From positions 4,588,001 through 4,652,000 of the forward strand of contig NZ_CP033019.1 of assembly GCF_003667705.1 (NCBI RefSeq): a stretch of DNA of 64,000 nucleotides, written 5' to 3'. Each line of letters opens with the position of its first letter. The stretch's first letter is position 1. This stretch comes from Janthinobacterium agaricidamnosum (lineage in GTDB: Bacteria; Pseudomonadota; Gammaproteobacteria; Burkholderiales; Burkholderiaceae_D). The notes beneath the pieces are model-generated. The model was not told the DNA's origin. It saw only the letters and a program-made list of their open reading frames with translations, and made no database searches. Below, in pieces: positions 8,903 to 18,633 of this stretch. The position numbers and the translations under genes were made by a program.

Positions 8903-10504
<1,602 letters not shown>

Positions 10505-12427
10505 ATGACCATTTTTGATAACTATGCAGCACGCTACGAGCGCACCCGCGAAGAGGAAATGTCGCTCACCGAGTACCTGGCCCTGTGCAAGAAGGACAAG
10601 CTGACGTATGCCAGCGCGCCCGAACGCATGCTGGCCGCCATCGGCGAGCCGCAGCTGGTCGACACGCGCAACGACACGCGCCTGTCGCGCATCTTCGCCA
10701 ACAAGGTGATCAAGATCTATCCCGCCTTCCGCGAGTTCTACGGCACCGAGGAAGTCATTGAGCAAGTCGTCTCGTATTTCCGCCACGCGGCGCAAGGCCT
10801 GGAAGAACGCAAGCAGATCCTGTACTTGCTGGGGCCCGTCGGCGGCGGCAAGTCGTCGATCGCGGAAAAACTCAAGTCGCTGATGGAACACGTGCCCTTC
10901 TATTGCCTGAAAGGGTCGCCCGTCAACGAATCGCCGCTGGGCCTGTTCAACGAGGAAGAGGACGGCACCATCCTCGAAGAGGATTACGGCATCCCGCGCC
11001 GCTACCTGCGCAACATCCCCAGCCCGTGGGCCGTGAAACGCCTGCATGAATACAATGGCGATATCAACCAGTTCCGCGTCGTCAAGCGCTACCCGTCCGT
11101 GCTCAAGCAAATTGCCATCTCGAAAACGGAGCCGGGCGACGAAAACAACCAGGATATTTCCTCGCTGGTGGGCAAGGTCGACATCCGCAAGCTGGAAGAC
11201 TATGCGCAGGACGACCCCGATGCCTACAGCTATTCGGGCGGCCTGTGCCTGGCCAACCAGGGCTTGATGGAATTCGTGGAAATGTTCAAGGCGCCGATCA
11301 AGGTGCTGCATCCGCTGCTGACGGCCACGCAGGAAGGCAACTACAAGGGCACGGAAGGCTTTGGCGCGATACCGTTCGACGGCATCATCCTCGCCCACTC
11401 GAACGAGTCGGAATGGAAGACCTTTAAAAACAACCGCAACAACGAGGCGTTTCTTGACCGTATCTATATAGTCAAGGTGCCGTACTGCCTGCGCGTCTCC
11501 GACGAAATCAAGATCTACGACAAGCTGGTGGCCAATTCCTCGCTGGTGAAAGCCCCGTGCGCGCCCGGCACCCTGCGCATGATGGCGCAGTTCGCCATCC
11601 TGTCGCGCCTGAAAGACCCGGAAAACTCGAGCATTTTCTCGAAGATGCTCGTCTACGATGGCGAAAACCTCAAGGATACGGACCCGAAAGCCAAGTCCAT
11701 GCACGAATATGTCGATTACGCGGGCGTGGACGAGGGCATGAACGGGCTGTCGACGCGCTTTGCCTTCAAGATCCTGTCGAAAGTGTTCAACTTTGACAAT
11801 TCCGAAGTGGCCGCCAATCCCGTGCACTTATTATATGTACTGGAACAGCAGGTAGAGCGCGAGCAGTTCGCGCCGGAACTCGAGCAGCGCTACTTCTCCT
11901 ATATTAAAGAGCACCTGGCGCAGCGCTACGTGGAATTCATCGGCAAGGAGATCCAGACGGCGTACCTGGAAAGCTATTCGGAATACGGGCAGAATATTTT
12001 CGACCGCTATGTGACGTTCGCCGATTTCTGGATACAGGACCAGGAATACCGCGATCCGGACACGGGCGAAAGCTTCGACCGCGAATCGCTGAACAATGAG
12101 CTGGAAAAGATCGAGAAGCCGGCGGGTATTTCCAATCCGAAGGATTTCCGCAACGAAATCGTCAACTTCGGGCTGCGTGCGCGGGCCTCGAACGGCGGCA
12201 AGAATCCCGCCTGGACCAGTTATGAAAAGTTCCGCACGGTGATCGAAAAGAAAATGTTTTCGAATACGGAGGAATTGCTGCCCGTGATTTCCTTCAATGC
12301 CAAGGCCAGCGCCGACGATGCCAACAAGCACGCCGACTTCGTGGCCCGCATGGTGGAAAAAGGCTATACGGCCAAACAGGTACGCCTGTTATGCGAATGG
12401 TACTTGCGAGTACGCAAGTCATCCTAG
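10505..12427 (+). CDS. prkA: PrkA family serine protein kinase (YeaG)
   Basis: AAA+/kinase protein of 640 residues, the normal YeaG/PrkA length. The Walker A motif LLGPVGGGKSS is at residues 109-118, followed by the PrkA AAA region; the C-terminal part (about 420-640) is the kinase-like domain. In enterobacteria yeaG-yeaH are induced by nitrogen starvation and stationary phase. Here it leads a three-gene set with yeaH and spoVR, the usual conserved neighbourhood. The ATG follows AAAGGAC. A long leader and a good promoter lie upstream. Confidence 0.95.
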   Translation: MTIFDNYAARYERTREEEMSLTEYLALCKKDKLTYASAPERMLAAIGEPQLVDTRNDTRLSRIFANKVIKIYPAFREFYGTEEVIEQVVSYFRHAAQGLEERKQILYLLGPVGGGKSSIAEKLKSLMEHVPFYCLKGSPVNESPLGLFNEEEDGTILEEDYGIPRRYLRNIPSPWAVKRLHEYNGDINQFRVVKRYPSVLKQIAISKTEPGDENNQDISSLVGKVDIRKLEDYAQDDPDAYSYSGGLCLANQGLMEFVEMFKAPIKVLHPLLTATQEGNYKGTEGFGAIPFDGIILAHSNESEWKTFKNNRNNEAFLDRIYIVKVPYCLRVSDEIKIYDKLVANSSLVKAPCAPGTLRMMAQFAILSRLKDPENSSIFSKMLVYDGENLKDTDPKAKSMHEYVDYAGVDEGMNGLSTRFAFKILSKVFNFDNSEVAANPVHLLYVLEQQVEREQFAPELEQRYFSYIKEHLAQRYVEFIGKEIQTAYLESYSEYGQNIFDRYVTFADFWIQDQEYRDPDTGESFDRESLNNELEKIEKPAGISNPKDFRNEIVNFGLRARASNGGKNPAWTSYEKFRTVIEKKMFSNTEELLPVISFNAKASADDANKHADFVARMVEKGYTAKQVRLLCEWYLRVRKSS

Positions 12428-12499
12428 CGCGGACAGCGGAGGCGCGCTCCGGCCTGACGACCGGCGGGGCGCGCAAGACGAGAAGCAAGGAGGCACCCT

Positions 12500-13768
12500 T
12501 TGACATACCTTATCGACAGGCGCTTGCAAAGCAAGAATAAATCCGCCGTCAACCGCGAGCGTTTCCTGCGGCGTTACAAGGGCCAGATCAAGGATGCCGT
12601 GGGGCGCGCCATCAAGGGGCGCTCGATCACGGACGTCGAGAATGGCGAGAAGGTCAGCATCCCCGTCAAGGACGTGGGCGAACCGTCGTTTGGCCACGCG
12701 CATGGCGGCGTATGGGAAGTGGTCAATCCCGGCAATAAGGAATACCTGAAGGGCGACCAGATCGCCCGGCCGAAAGGCGGCGGTGGCGGCGGGCGGGGCA
12801 AGGCGGGCAATAGCGACGAGACGACGGAAGACGATTTCATCTTCGAATTGTCGCGCGAAGAATTCATGAATTATTTCTTCGAAGACTTGGAATTGCCGCA
12901 CATGGTGAAAACCCAGCTGACGGCCACCACGGAATTCAAGAACCAGCGCGCCGGCTACAATATGTCGGGCACCCCATCGAACATCCACGTGCTGCGCTCC
13001 CTGCGCGGCGCGCTGGGCCGGCGCATCGCCGTCGGCGGCGGCGCCCGCAAGCAGCTGGCGCAGGCCGAGGAAGACCTGGCCGTCCTGCTGCACGAAGGCG
13101 CGCCCGACAGCGACCCGCTCGTCACGGAACTGCGCCGCCTGATCCACCACCTGCACACGCGCCTGCTGGCGATTCCCTTCATCGACCCGTTCGACTTGCG
13201 CTACAGCAACCGCATCAAGGTGCCCAAGCCGATGACGCAGGCCGTCATGTTCTGCATCATGGACGTCTCCGGCTCCATGGACGAATCGCGCAAGGACACG
13301 GCCAAGCGCTTCTTCATCCTGTTATATCTGTTCCTCAAGCGCGTCTACGACAAGATCGAGGTGGTCTTCATCCGCCACCATACGGCGGCGGCGGAGGTCG
13401 ACGAGCATGAATTCTTCAATTCGCGCGAGTCCGGCGGCACCGTCGTGTCGTCCGCGCTGCACTTGCTCAACACCATCATCGACGAACGCTATGGCGCCGG
13501 GCAATGGAACAGCTATGTCGCGCAGGCGTCCGACGGCGACAACTGGGACAACGATTCCATGCTGTGCCGCCAGTTGCTGATCAATACCATCATGCCCAAG
13601 GTGCAGTACTACACCTATGTCGAGATCACCGACGGCCCGCAGCAAAACCTGTGGGAGCAATATGCGGGCGTGCTCGACCATCACGCCCATTTCGCCATGC
13701 AAAAGATCGTCACGCCGGCCGATATCTACCCGGTCTTCCGCGAACTGTTCAAGAAACAGGTGAAATGA
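12500..13768 (+). CDS. yeaH: YeaH/YhbH family protein (DUF444)
   Basis: Cytoplasmic protein of 422 residues always found with PrkA. The N-terminal part contains a glycine-rich segment (KGGGGGGRGKAGN, about residues 93-105). The C-terminal half is a von Willebrand A-like fold with a MIDAS-type motif DVSGSMDESRKD beginning at Asp255 and a second loop ESGGTVVSSAL. Its biochemical role is not established; a scaffold or adaptor for PrkA is a common suggestion. The start follows AAGGAGG. The stop overlaps the start of spoVR. Confidence 0.93.
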   Translation: MTYLIDRRLQSKNKSAVNRERFLRRYKGQIKDAVGRAIKGRSITDVENGEKVSIPVKDVGEPSFGHAHGGVWEVVNPGNKEYLKGDQIARPKGGGGGGRGKAGNSDETTEDDFIFELSREEFMNYFFEDLELPHMVKTQLTATTEFKNQRAGYNMSGTPSNIHVLRSLRGALGRRIAVGGGARKQLAQAEEDLAVLLHEGAPDSDPLVTELRRLIHHLHTRLLAIPFIDPFDLRYSNRIKVPKPMTQAVMFCIMDVSGSMDESRKDTAKRFFILLYLFLKRVYDKIEVVFIRHHTAAAEVDEHEFFNSRESGGTVVSSALHLLNTIIDERYGAGQWNSYVAQASDGDNWDNDSMLCRQLLINTIMPKVQYYTYVEITDGPQQNLWEQYAGVLDHHAHFAMQKIVTPADIYPVFRELFKKQVK

Positions 13769-15369
13769 TGAGTGCAGCCTTTGACCGCGCCAGCAATACT
13801 CCGGGCGAACCGTTCGTGCGCCTGCGCCACCCGAACGCCCTGCCCGAGCAGTCAGAATGGACGTTCGAGCTGATCGAGCAAATCCACGAGGAAATCCGCC
13901 GCGTAGCGAAACAGTTTGGCCTCGACACCTATCCGAACCAGCTGGAAATCATTACGGCCGAACAGATGATGGATGCCTACACCTCGGTCGGCATGCCCGT
14001 CTCCTACAACCATTGGTCTTTCGGCAAGCATTTTCTTTCTACCGAGAAAAGCTACAAGCGGGGCCAGATGGGCCTGGCCTACGAGATCGTCATCAACTCC
14101 AATCCGTGCATCGCCTATTTAATGGAGGAAAACAGCCTGACCATGCAGTCGCTGGTGATCGCGCATGCGGCCTACGGCCATAACTCCTTTTTTAAAGGCA
14201 ATTACCTGTTCCGCGCCTGGACGGATGCGGACGCCATCATCGACTATATGGTGTTTGCCAAGAATTACATCGCCGAATGCGAGCAGCGCCATGGCGTCGA
14301 TGCCGTGGAATTGCTGCTCGACTCGTGCCACGCCATCCAGAACTATGGCGTGGACCGCTACAAGCGCCCGGCGAAACTGTCGATGGCGAAGGAATATGCG
14401 CGCCAGAAAGAGCGCGAAGCCTATGTGCAGTCGCAGATCAACCAGCTGTGGCGCACCCTGCCCCGGCGCGACGAGGACGACGACGAGGACGACCAGCGCA
14501 AGGCCGCGCCCCGCTTTCCGCCCGAACCCGAGGAAAACCTGCTGTACTTTATCGAGAAGTACGCGCCGCTGCTGGAACCGTGGCAGCGCGAGATGGTGCG
14601 CATCGTGCGCAAGATTTCCCAGTATTTCTATCCGCAGCGGCAAACCCAGGTCATGAACGAAGGCTGGGCCACCTTCTGGCATTACACGATATTGAACCAG
14701 CTCTACGACGAAGGTGTGGTGGGCGATGGCTTCATGATGGAATTTTTGAAAAGCCATACCAACGTGGTCTACCAGCCGCCCATCGACAGCCCGTATTACA
14801 GCGGCATCAACCCGTATGCGCTGGGTTTTGCCATGATGAGCGACATCCGCCGCATCTGCGAGCACCCGACGGACGAAGACCGCGCCTGGTTCCCCGACAT
14901 GGCCGGCAGCGACTGGCGCAAGAGCCTGGACTTTGCCATGCGCAATTTCAAGGATGAAAGCTTCATCGCCCAGTATTTATCGCCGCGGCTGATCCGCGAA
15001 TTCCATTTCTTTGCCGTCCTCGACGACGACAAGAATGAAAAGCTGGCCATTTCCGCCATCCACGACGATGCCGGCTACCGCTACGTGCGCCAGCAGCTGG
15101 CCGAACAGTACAACCTGGGCAACCGCGAGCCGAACATCCAGGTGTGGTCCGTCAATACGCGCGACGACCGCGCATTGACCTTGCGCCACACGCAATTCCA
15201 GCGCCGCCCGCTGAACCAGCAGGCGGCCGAGGTGCTCAAGCACGTGGCGCGGCTGTGGGGCTTTGATGTCCACCTCGATACGGTCGACCCGCAGGGCGTC
15301 GTCCTGGGCACTCTGAATTGCCGGCGGGAAAAGCGCAACCGGCGCGACGACCCTGCCGTCCGGCCATGA
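13768..15369 (+). CDS. spoVR: SpoVR family protein (YcgB)
   Basis: Protein of 533 residues in the SpoVR/YcgB family, named after a Bacillus sporulation gene but widespread in non-sporing proteobacteria, where it acts in stress or stationary phase with PrkA and YeaH. Characteristic blocks are YNHWSFGKHFL (around residue 76), YEIVINSNPCIAYLMEENS, AHAAYGHNSFFKGNYLF and MNEGWATFWHYTI. Start and yeaH stop overlap as TGATG, implying translational coupling; an ATG 3 nt earlier is possible. An acidic DEDDDEDD run (about residues 235-242) is present. Confidence 0.93.
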   Translation: MSAAFDRASNTPGEPFVRLRHPNALPEQSEWTFELIEQIHEEIRRVAKQFGLDTYPNQLEIITAEQMMDAYTSVGMPVSYNHWSFGKHFLSTEKSYKRGQMGLAYEIVINSNPCIAYLMEENSLTMQSLVIAHAAYGHNSFFKGNYLFRAWTDADAIIDYMVFAKNYIAECEQRHGVDAVELLLDSCHAIQNYGVDRYKRPAKLSMAKEYARQKEREAYVQSQINQLWRTLPRRDEDDDEDDQRKAAPRFPPEPEENLLYFIEKYAPLLEPWQREMVRIVRKISQYFYPQRQTQVMNEGWATFWHYTILNQLYDEGVVGDGFMMEFLKSHTNVVYQPPIDSPYYSGINPYALGFAMMSDIRRICEHPTDEDRAWFPDMAGSDWRKSLDFAMRNFKDESFIAQYLSPRLIREFHFFAVLDDDKNEKLAISAIHDDAGYRYVRQQLAEQYNLGNREPNIQVWSVNTRDDRALTLRHTQFQRRPLNQQAAEVLKHVARLWGFDVHLDTVDPQGVVLGTLNCRREKRNRRDDPAVRP

Positions 15370-15377
15370 AATGATTT

Positions 15378-15393
15378 ATTGATAATAATCAAT
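15378..15393. promoter_or_regulatory. Palindrome ATTGAT-N4-ATCAAT, Fur-box-like
   Basis: Perfect 6-bp arms with centre AATA. The GATAATAATC core resembles part of the Fur consensus, and a TonB cluster lies downstream, but the distance to tonB is over 500 bases, so the link is weak. Confidence 0.25.
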
Positions 15394-15410
15394 GGCAAGA
15401 ATATAAGCGT

Positions 15411-15430
15411 TTCCTATGCCTACATAGGAA
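15411..15430. repeat. Perfect 8-bp inverted repeat TTCCTATG / CATAGGAA
   Basis: Arms at 15411-15418 and 15423-15430 around CCTA. It could be a regulator-binding site or an RNA hairpin in the spoVR 3' region. Confidence 0.5.
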
Positions 15431-15443
15431 TTCCGTATGGCCT

Positions 15444-15479
15444 GGCGGCGTCAAAAGGGCCGCCGGGACCGCCTTTTTT
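15444..15479 (+). terminator. Probable terminator downstream of spoVR
   Basis: GGCGGC (15444-15449) pairs with GCCGCC (15459-15464); a run of six T follows at 15474-15479 after a short GC spacer. TCAAAAGG and CCTTTTTTGA around it offer an alternative stem that could end transcription in either direction. Confidence 0.4.
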
Positions 15480-15813
15480 GACCTGGATAAAGTCCCTTCC
15501 GCACCCGTTTGGTGCGCGCGCGCCGCTAAGTGGTCTGGTTCCGAGCTAAAACATTTCCAAAAGGAAAGATTTTCCTCCAAATTTAGCGGTTTCCATATTG
15601 AATATCACGAAATATAATTCCGCCAGATGGGCACATCGGAGAACTTAGCAGTGGTAGCCCAAAACGGCTGTAAAAAACCGATAAGACCGCCTTTTTTTAT
15701 GTCCGAAAGCGTGCAAAGATGACATAAGCAAGTACGTTTTCAGGGCGCAAAAGCGCTAAAAATTTAACCGGTTTTAGGCGTTAAAAATCTGTGTAAAATA
15801 AAGAATTCGTATG

Positions 15814-15819
15814 TATAAT
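15814..15819 (+). promoter_or_regulatory. Candidate -10 box for tonB
   Basis: A perfect TATAAT about 90 nt before the tonB start, in an AT-rich stretch. No good -35 hexamer is seen at 16-18 nt, so an activator or extended contacts may be needed. Confidence 0.35.
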
Positions 15820-15908
15820 TCGGCGACGTCCCGGATACGGCTGGAGCTTTGTGTCGTCATTTTGGGGTTCAGTTGCAAGACAAGAGATGGTATTTGGAGA
15901 AAGCAGGC

Positions 15909-16565
15909 ATGAATTTTTCGAACGAGAAAAGTCCCAAGAACTACACAGGCATCACTATCGTTGTCCTGCTGCACGTTCTCGCGGCTTACGGGATCGTGAC
16001 GGGCTTGGGCAAGCGGTTGGTCACCAAAATGATGGAACCGGTTGAAACCAAGATTATCGAGGAAGTCAAACCGCCTCCACCGAAGGATCTTCCACCGCCA
16101 CCACCGCCGCCAGAAATGAAAGCGCCACCGCCGCCATTCATTCCGCCAGTCGAGGTGAACGTGCAGCAGCCGCCACCACAGCAGAACGTGATTGCAAATA
16201 CGACTGCCGTGAAGCCAGCCACGAATGTATTGGCACCGCCAGCACCGCCTGCACAGCCTGCGCCAACTCCTGGACCAGCCAAATCGGTGCGTACGCCGGC
16301 CGTGGTTGACTTCAGTGTCTGCGAAAAGCCGGCTTATCCAAAGTCGTCGCAGCGCAATGAGGAAACCGGTGTGGTGACACTGTCGTTCCTGATCGGTGTA
16401 GACGGCAAGGTCGCTGATTCGAAGATCGTGAAGTCCAGCGGCTTCAGAGACCTGGACAAAGCCGCAGTGCAAGGTATTAGCCGCTGTACATTTAAGCCGG
16501 CAACAGTTGACGGCAAGCCGGAACAAGGCTGGCAGCAAATGCAATACGTTTGGTCGCTGGATTAA
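15909..16565 (+). CDS. tonB: Energy transducer TonB
   Basis: Periplasm-spanning protein (218 residues) that transmits proton-motive force from ExbB/ExbD to outer-membrane receptors. A single N-terminal membrane helix lies at about residues 14-32. It is followed by a long proline-rich linker (about 50-125; runs of PPPPPP alternating with K and E, then PAPPAPPAQPAP), and by a C-terminal TonB fold (EKPAYPKSSQRNEETGVVTL to KPATVDGKPEQGWQQMQYVW). I use ATG 15909, with GGAG about 9 nt upstream, rather than an in-frame GTG at 15849. First gene of tonB-exbB-exbD1-exbD2. Confidence 0.95.
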   Translation: MNFSNEKSPKNYTGITIVVLLHVLAAYGIVTGLGKRLVTKMMEPVETKIIEEVKPPPPKDLPPPPPPPEMKAPPPPFIPPVEVNVQQPPPQQNVIANTTAVKPATNVLAPPAPPAQPAPTPGPAKSVRTPAVVDFSVCEKPAYPKSSQRNEETGVVTLSFLIGVDGKVADSKIVKSSGFRDLDKAAVQGISRCTFKPATVDGKPEQGWQQMQYVWSLD

Positions 16566-16651
16566 AACCCGAGGCAGTTATCCCCTGTCTCACACTATGA
16601 TTTCGTTGTCATTACGTTCAGCGATCTGTTATTTTTAATTTTGGAGGAAGC

Positions 16652-17584
16652 ATGTTTAAGAATACCCGTTTGTCCGCATTTTTTGCCGCGGTTCTGTTGT
16701 CCGTTACCGCTACTACCGCTCTGGTAGCAGCTCCGGCATTCGCTGACGCGCCAGCATCGGCTGCCGCTTCGGCTCCAGCGGCAGACGCTGCAGCAGCACC
16801 AGCACCAGCTGCTGACGCAGCCGCTCCAGCAGCAGACGCAGCAGCTCCAGCCGCTGACGCAGCAGCTCCAGCCAAAACCGAAGAAGTCCACAACCCGTTC
16901 GGCCTGCAAGCAGTGTGGGACGGCGGCTTCGTGCCACGCGCCACCCTGATCATCCTGGCCATCATGTCGATCGGCAGCTGGTACATCATCATCACCAAGC
17001 TGATGGATCAAATGAAGATCTTCAAGCAAGCGAAAGAAACCGCTGCCAAATTCTGGAAAGCTCCTTCGATCGCTGCTGGTTCGGCAACCCTGACCGAAGG
17101 CTCGCCATTCCGCTTCATCGCTGAATCGGGCACCAAGGCAACGGCTCACCATGACGGCGCCCTGCTGGAACAAATCGACCTGTCGACATGGGTGACGATG
17201 TCGATCCAGCGCGCTTCGGACAAAGTCCAGTCGCGTCTGCAAGATGGCCTGTCGTTCCTGGCAACCGTTGGTTCGACCGCACCGTTTATCGGTCTGTTCG
17301 GTACCGTTTGGGGTATTTATGGCGCGCTGACCAACATCGGCATGACCGGTAACGCGTCGATCGATAAAGTTGCAGGTCCAGTTGGTGAAGCACTGATCAT
17401 GACCGCTTTCGGTCTGCTGGTCGCCGTTCCTGCCGTTCTGGGTTACAACTGGCTGGTGCGTCGTAACAAAACCGCAATGGAAGACGTACGCTCGTTCAGC
17501 GCCGACGTTCACTCGGTACTGATCTCCGGCGCAATGTCGACCAGCGAAGCTGGCCGTGCTGCCGGCGCTAAAAAGATCGGATAA
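16652..17584 (+). CDS. exbB: ExbB: MotA/TolQ/ExbB proton channel with Ala-rich N-terminal extension
   Basis: Inner-membrane proton channel subunit, 310 residues, which is longer than most ExbB proteins. A signal-peptide-like segment (about 1-31, ending in AFA) is followed by an Ala/Pro/Asp-rich linker (32-75) encoded by short tandem repeats. The channel domain has a helix near residues 90-110, and the conserved core FLATVGSTAPFIGLFGTVWG (about 203-222) and EALIMTAFGLLVAVPAVLGY (about 249-268). GGAGGAAGC lies just before the ATG. It lies 86 nt after tonB and 5 nt before exbD1. Confidence 0.93.
   Translation: MFKNTRLSAFFAAVLLSVTATTALVAAPAFADAPASAAASAPAADAAAAPAPAADAAAPAADAAAPAADAAAPAKTEEVHNPFGLQAVWDGGFVPRATLIILAIMSIGSWYIIITKLMDQMKIFKQAKETAAKFWKAPSIAAGSATLTEGSPFRFIAESGTKATAHHDGALLEQIDLSTWVTMSIQRASDKVQSRLQDGLSFLATVGSTAPFIGLFGTVWGIYGALTNIGMTGNASIDKVAGPVGEALIMTAFGLLVAVPAVLGYNWLVRRNKTAMEDVRSFSADVHSVLISGAMSTSEAGRAAGAKKIG
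16811..16873 (+). repeat. Three 21-bp tandem repeats inside exbB
   Basis: Units at 16811-16831, 16832-16852 and 16853-16873 differ at only a few bases and each encode the heptad A-D-A-A-A-P-A in the linker after the signal peptide. A related, less regular unit precedes them. Confidence 0.8.
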
Positions 17585-17589
17585 GAATC

Positions 17590-18018
17590 ATGTCGATGTC
17601 CGTCGGCTCCGACAGCGGAGATGAAGATCAAGTAATGTCAGAAATCAACACGACGCCGCTCGTCGACATCATGTTGGTTTTGCTGATCATTTTCTTGATC
17701 ACCAGTCCGGTTGTCCTCAAATTGCAGAAAATCGATCTGCCGATCGAGGCCAACCAAGCCCTTCAAAGCAAGCCAGAAAACGTCAACATCGTTGTCAACA
17801 AGGATGGCGAGATTTATCTGGGCCAGAAGAAACTGAAAGATACGAGCGAACTGTTCGATTATCTGAAAGTTGAAGCAGTGAAAGTACCGCAGCCGGAAGT
17901 ACACGTTCGTGGCGACCAAGAAACACGCTACGAATCGATCGGCCGGGTTATTTACACGACCCAACGTGCCGGGATCCAGAAGGTCGGCTTCATCACCGAA
18001 CCACCTGACAAGGGCTGA
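17590..18018 (+). CDS. exbD: ExbD (first copy)
   Basis: 142-residue biopolymer transport protein. One membrane helix (about residues 22-42) follows the conserved EINTTPLVDIMLVLLIIFLI block, which contains the essential membrane aspartate (Asp24). The periplasmic domain follows, ending in DQETRYESIGRVIYTTQRAG, typical of ExbD. It starts 5 nt after exbB and forms the proton-conducting complex with it. It shares clear similarity with the second ExbD gene at 18124. Confidence 0.93.
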   Translation: MSMSVGSDSGDEDQVMSEINTTPLVDIMLVLLIIFLITSPVVLKLQKIDLPIEANQALQSKPENVNIVVNKDGEIYLGQKKLKDTSELFDYLKVEAVKVPQPEVHVRGDQETRYESIGRVIYTTQRAGIQKVGFITEPPDKG

Positions 18019-18071
18019 TAGCGACTGGCGGCGGCGTCCCGGCAACACGGGGACTCCACTGCCGGAAGCTG

Positions 18072-18094
18072 ACCGGGCGGCAGTTTCGCCCGGT
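18072..18094 (+). repeat. Hairpin between exbD1 and exbD2
   Basis: ACCGGGCG (18072-18079) and CGCCCGGT (18087-18094) form a perfect 8-bp stem. No T-run follows, so an mRNA processing or stability hairpin is more likely than a terminator. Confidence 0.5.
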
Positions 18095-18123
18095 GCTTCG
18101 TTGGACTTCTTAAAGGAAACACT

Positions 18124-18555
18124 ATGAGTATGAATGTCGGTTCGGGAAGCGCTCCAGGCGCGGATCCGGAACCAATGATGGAACTGAACATGACGCCCCT
18201 CATCGACGTGATGCTGGTGCTGATTATCATGTTGATCATCACGATTCCTAAGCAAAACCACTCGGTGAACTTGAACATGCCGGTCGGCACCCCGCCGCCA
18301 CCGACAACCGAACCAGTGGTCGTCACGATCGATGTCGATTTTGACGGTACGATCTTGTGGGACAATCAGGTCGTTCCTGACCGCGCTTCGCTGGAAGCCA
18401 AGCTGAGCAACGTTGCTGCGCAAGCAGACCAGCCGGAAGTGCATCTGCGTCCGAACAAGCTGGTGGAATACAAAGTCGTCGCCGGTGTGATGGCGTCGGC
18501 GCAGCGTCTGGGCGTGACCAAAATCGGTCTGGTCGGCAACGAGCAATTCCAGTAA
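18124..18555 (+). CDS. exbD: ExbD (second copy)
   Basis: 143-residue ExbD paralogue. It has the same layout: MELNMTPLIDVMLVLIIMLI with the membrane aspartate (about Asp29), one helix, then a periplasmic domain with PEVHLRPNKLVEYKVVAGVM. The acidic, Gly-rich N-terminus (GSGSAPGADPEPMM) differs from the first copy. Xanthomonas also has tonB-exbB-exbD1-exbD2, where the second ExbD has a distinct role; whether that applies here is unknown. It begins 105 nt after exbD1 with AAAGGAAAC upstream. Confidence 0.92.
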   Translation: MSMNVGSGSAPGADPEPMMELNMTPLIDVMLVLIIMLIITIPKQNHSVNLNMPVGTPPPPTTEPVVVTIDVDFDGTILWDNQVVPDRASLEAKLSNVAAQADQPEVHLRPNKLVEYKVVAGVMASAQRLGVTKIGLVGNEQFQ

Positions 18556-18583
18556 GCTGCAGCAATCAGGTTCTCTTTACATC

Positions 18584-18617
18584 CGAATAGGCAGGACTTC
18601 CTGCCTATTCGCTTTTT
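18584..18617 (+). terminator. Strong intrinsic terminator between exbD2 and the TPR gene
   Basis: CGAATAGGCAGG (18584-18595), loop ACTT, CCTGCCTATTCG (18600-18611), then C and five T to 18617: a perfect 12-bp stem. It ends only 16 nt before the next ATG. Confidence 0.85.
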
Positions 18618-18633
18618 ACTGAAAGACTTTCTT

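Larger units (their letters stand above)
15370..15908. other. Intergenic region between spoVR and tonB
   Basis: About 540 bases, AT-rich, with no convincing gene but several palindromes: 15378-15393, 15411-15430, 15444-15464 and TTTCC/GGAAA at 15554-15567. The 13-mer GACCGCCTTTTTT occurs twice, at 15467-15479 and 15685-15697. The first half probably ends spoVR transcription; the second half should contain the tonB promoter. A non-coding RNA here is possible but unproven. Confidence 0.5.

Noticed and set aside
18072..18094. Terminator between exbD1 and exbD2
   Set aside because: Good stem but no T-run; described as a hairpin only.
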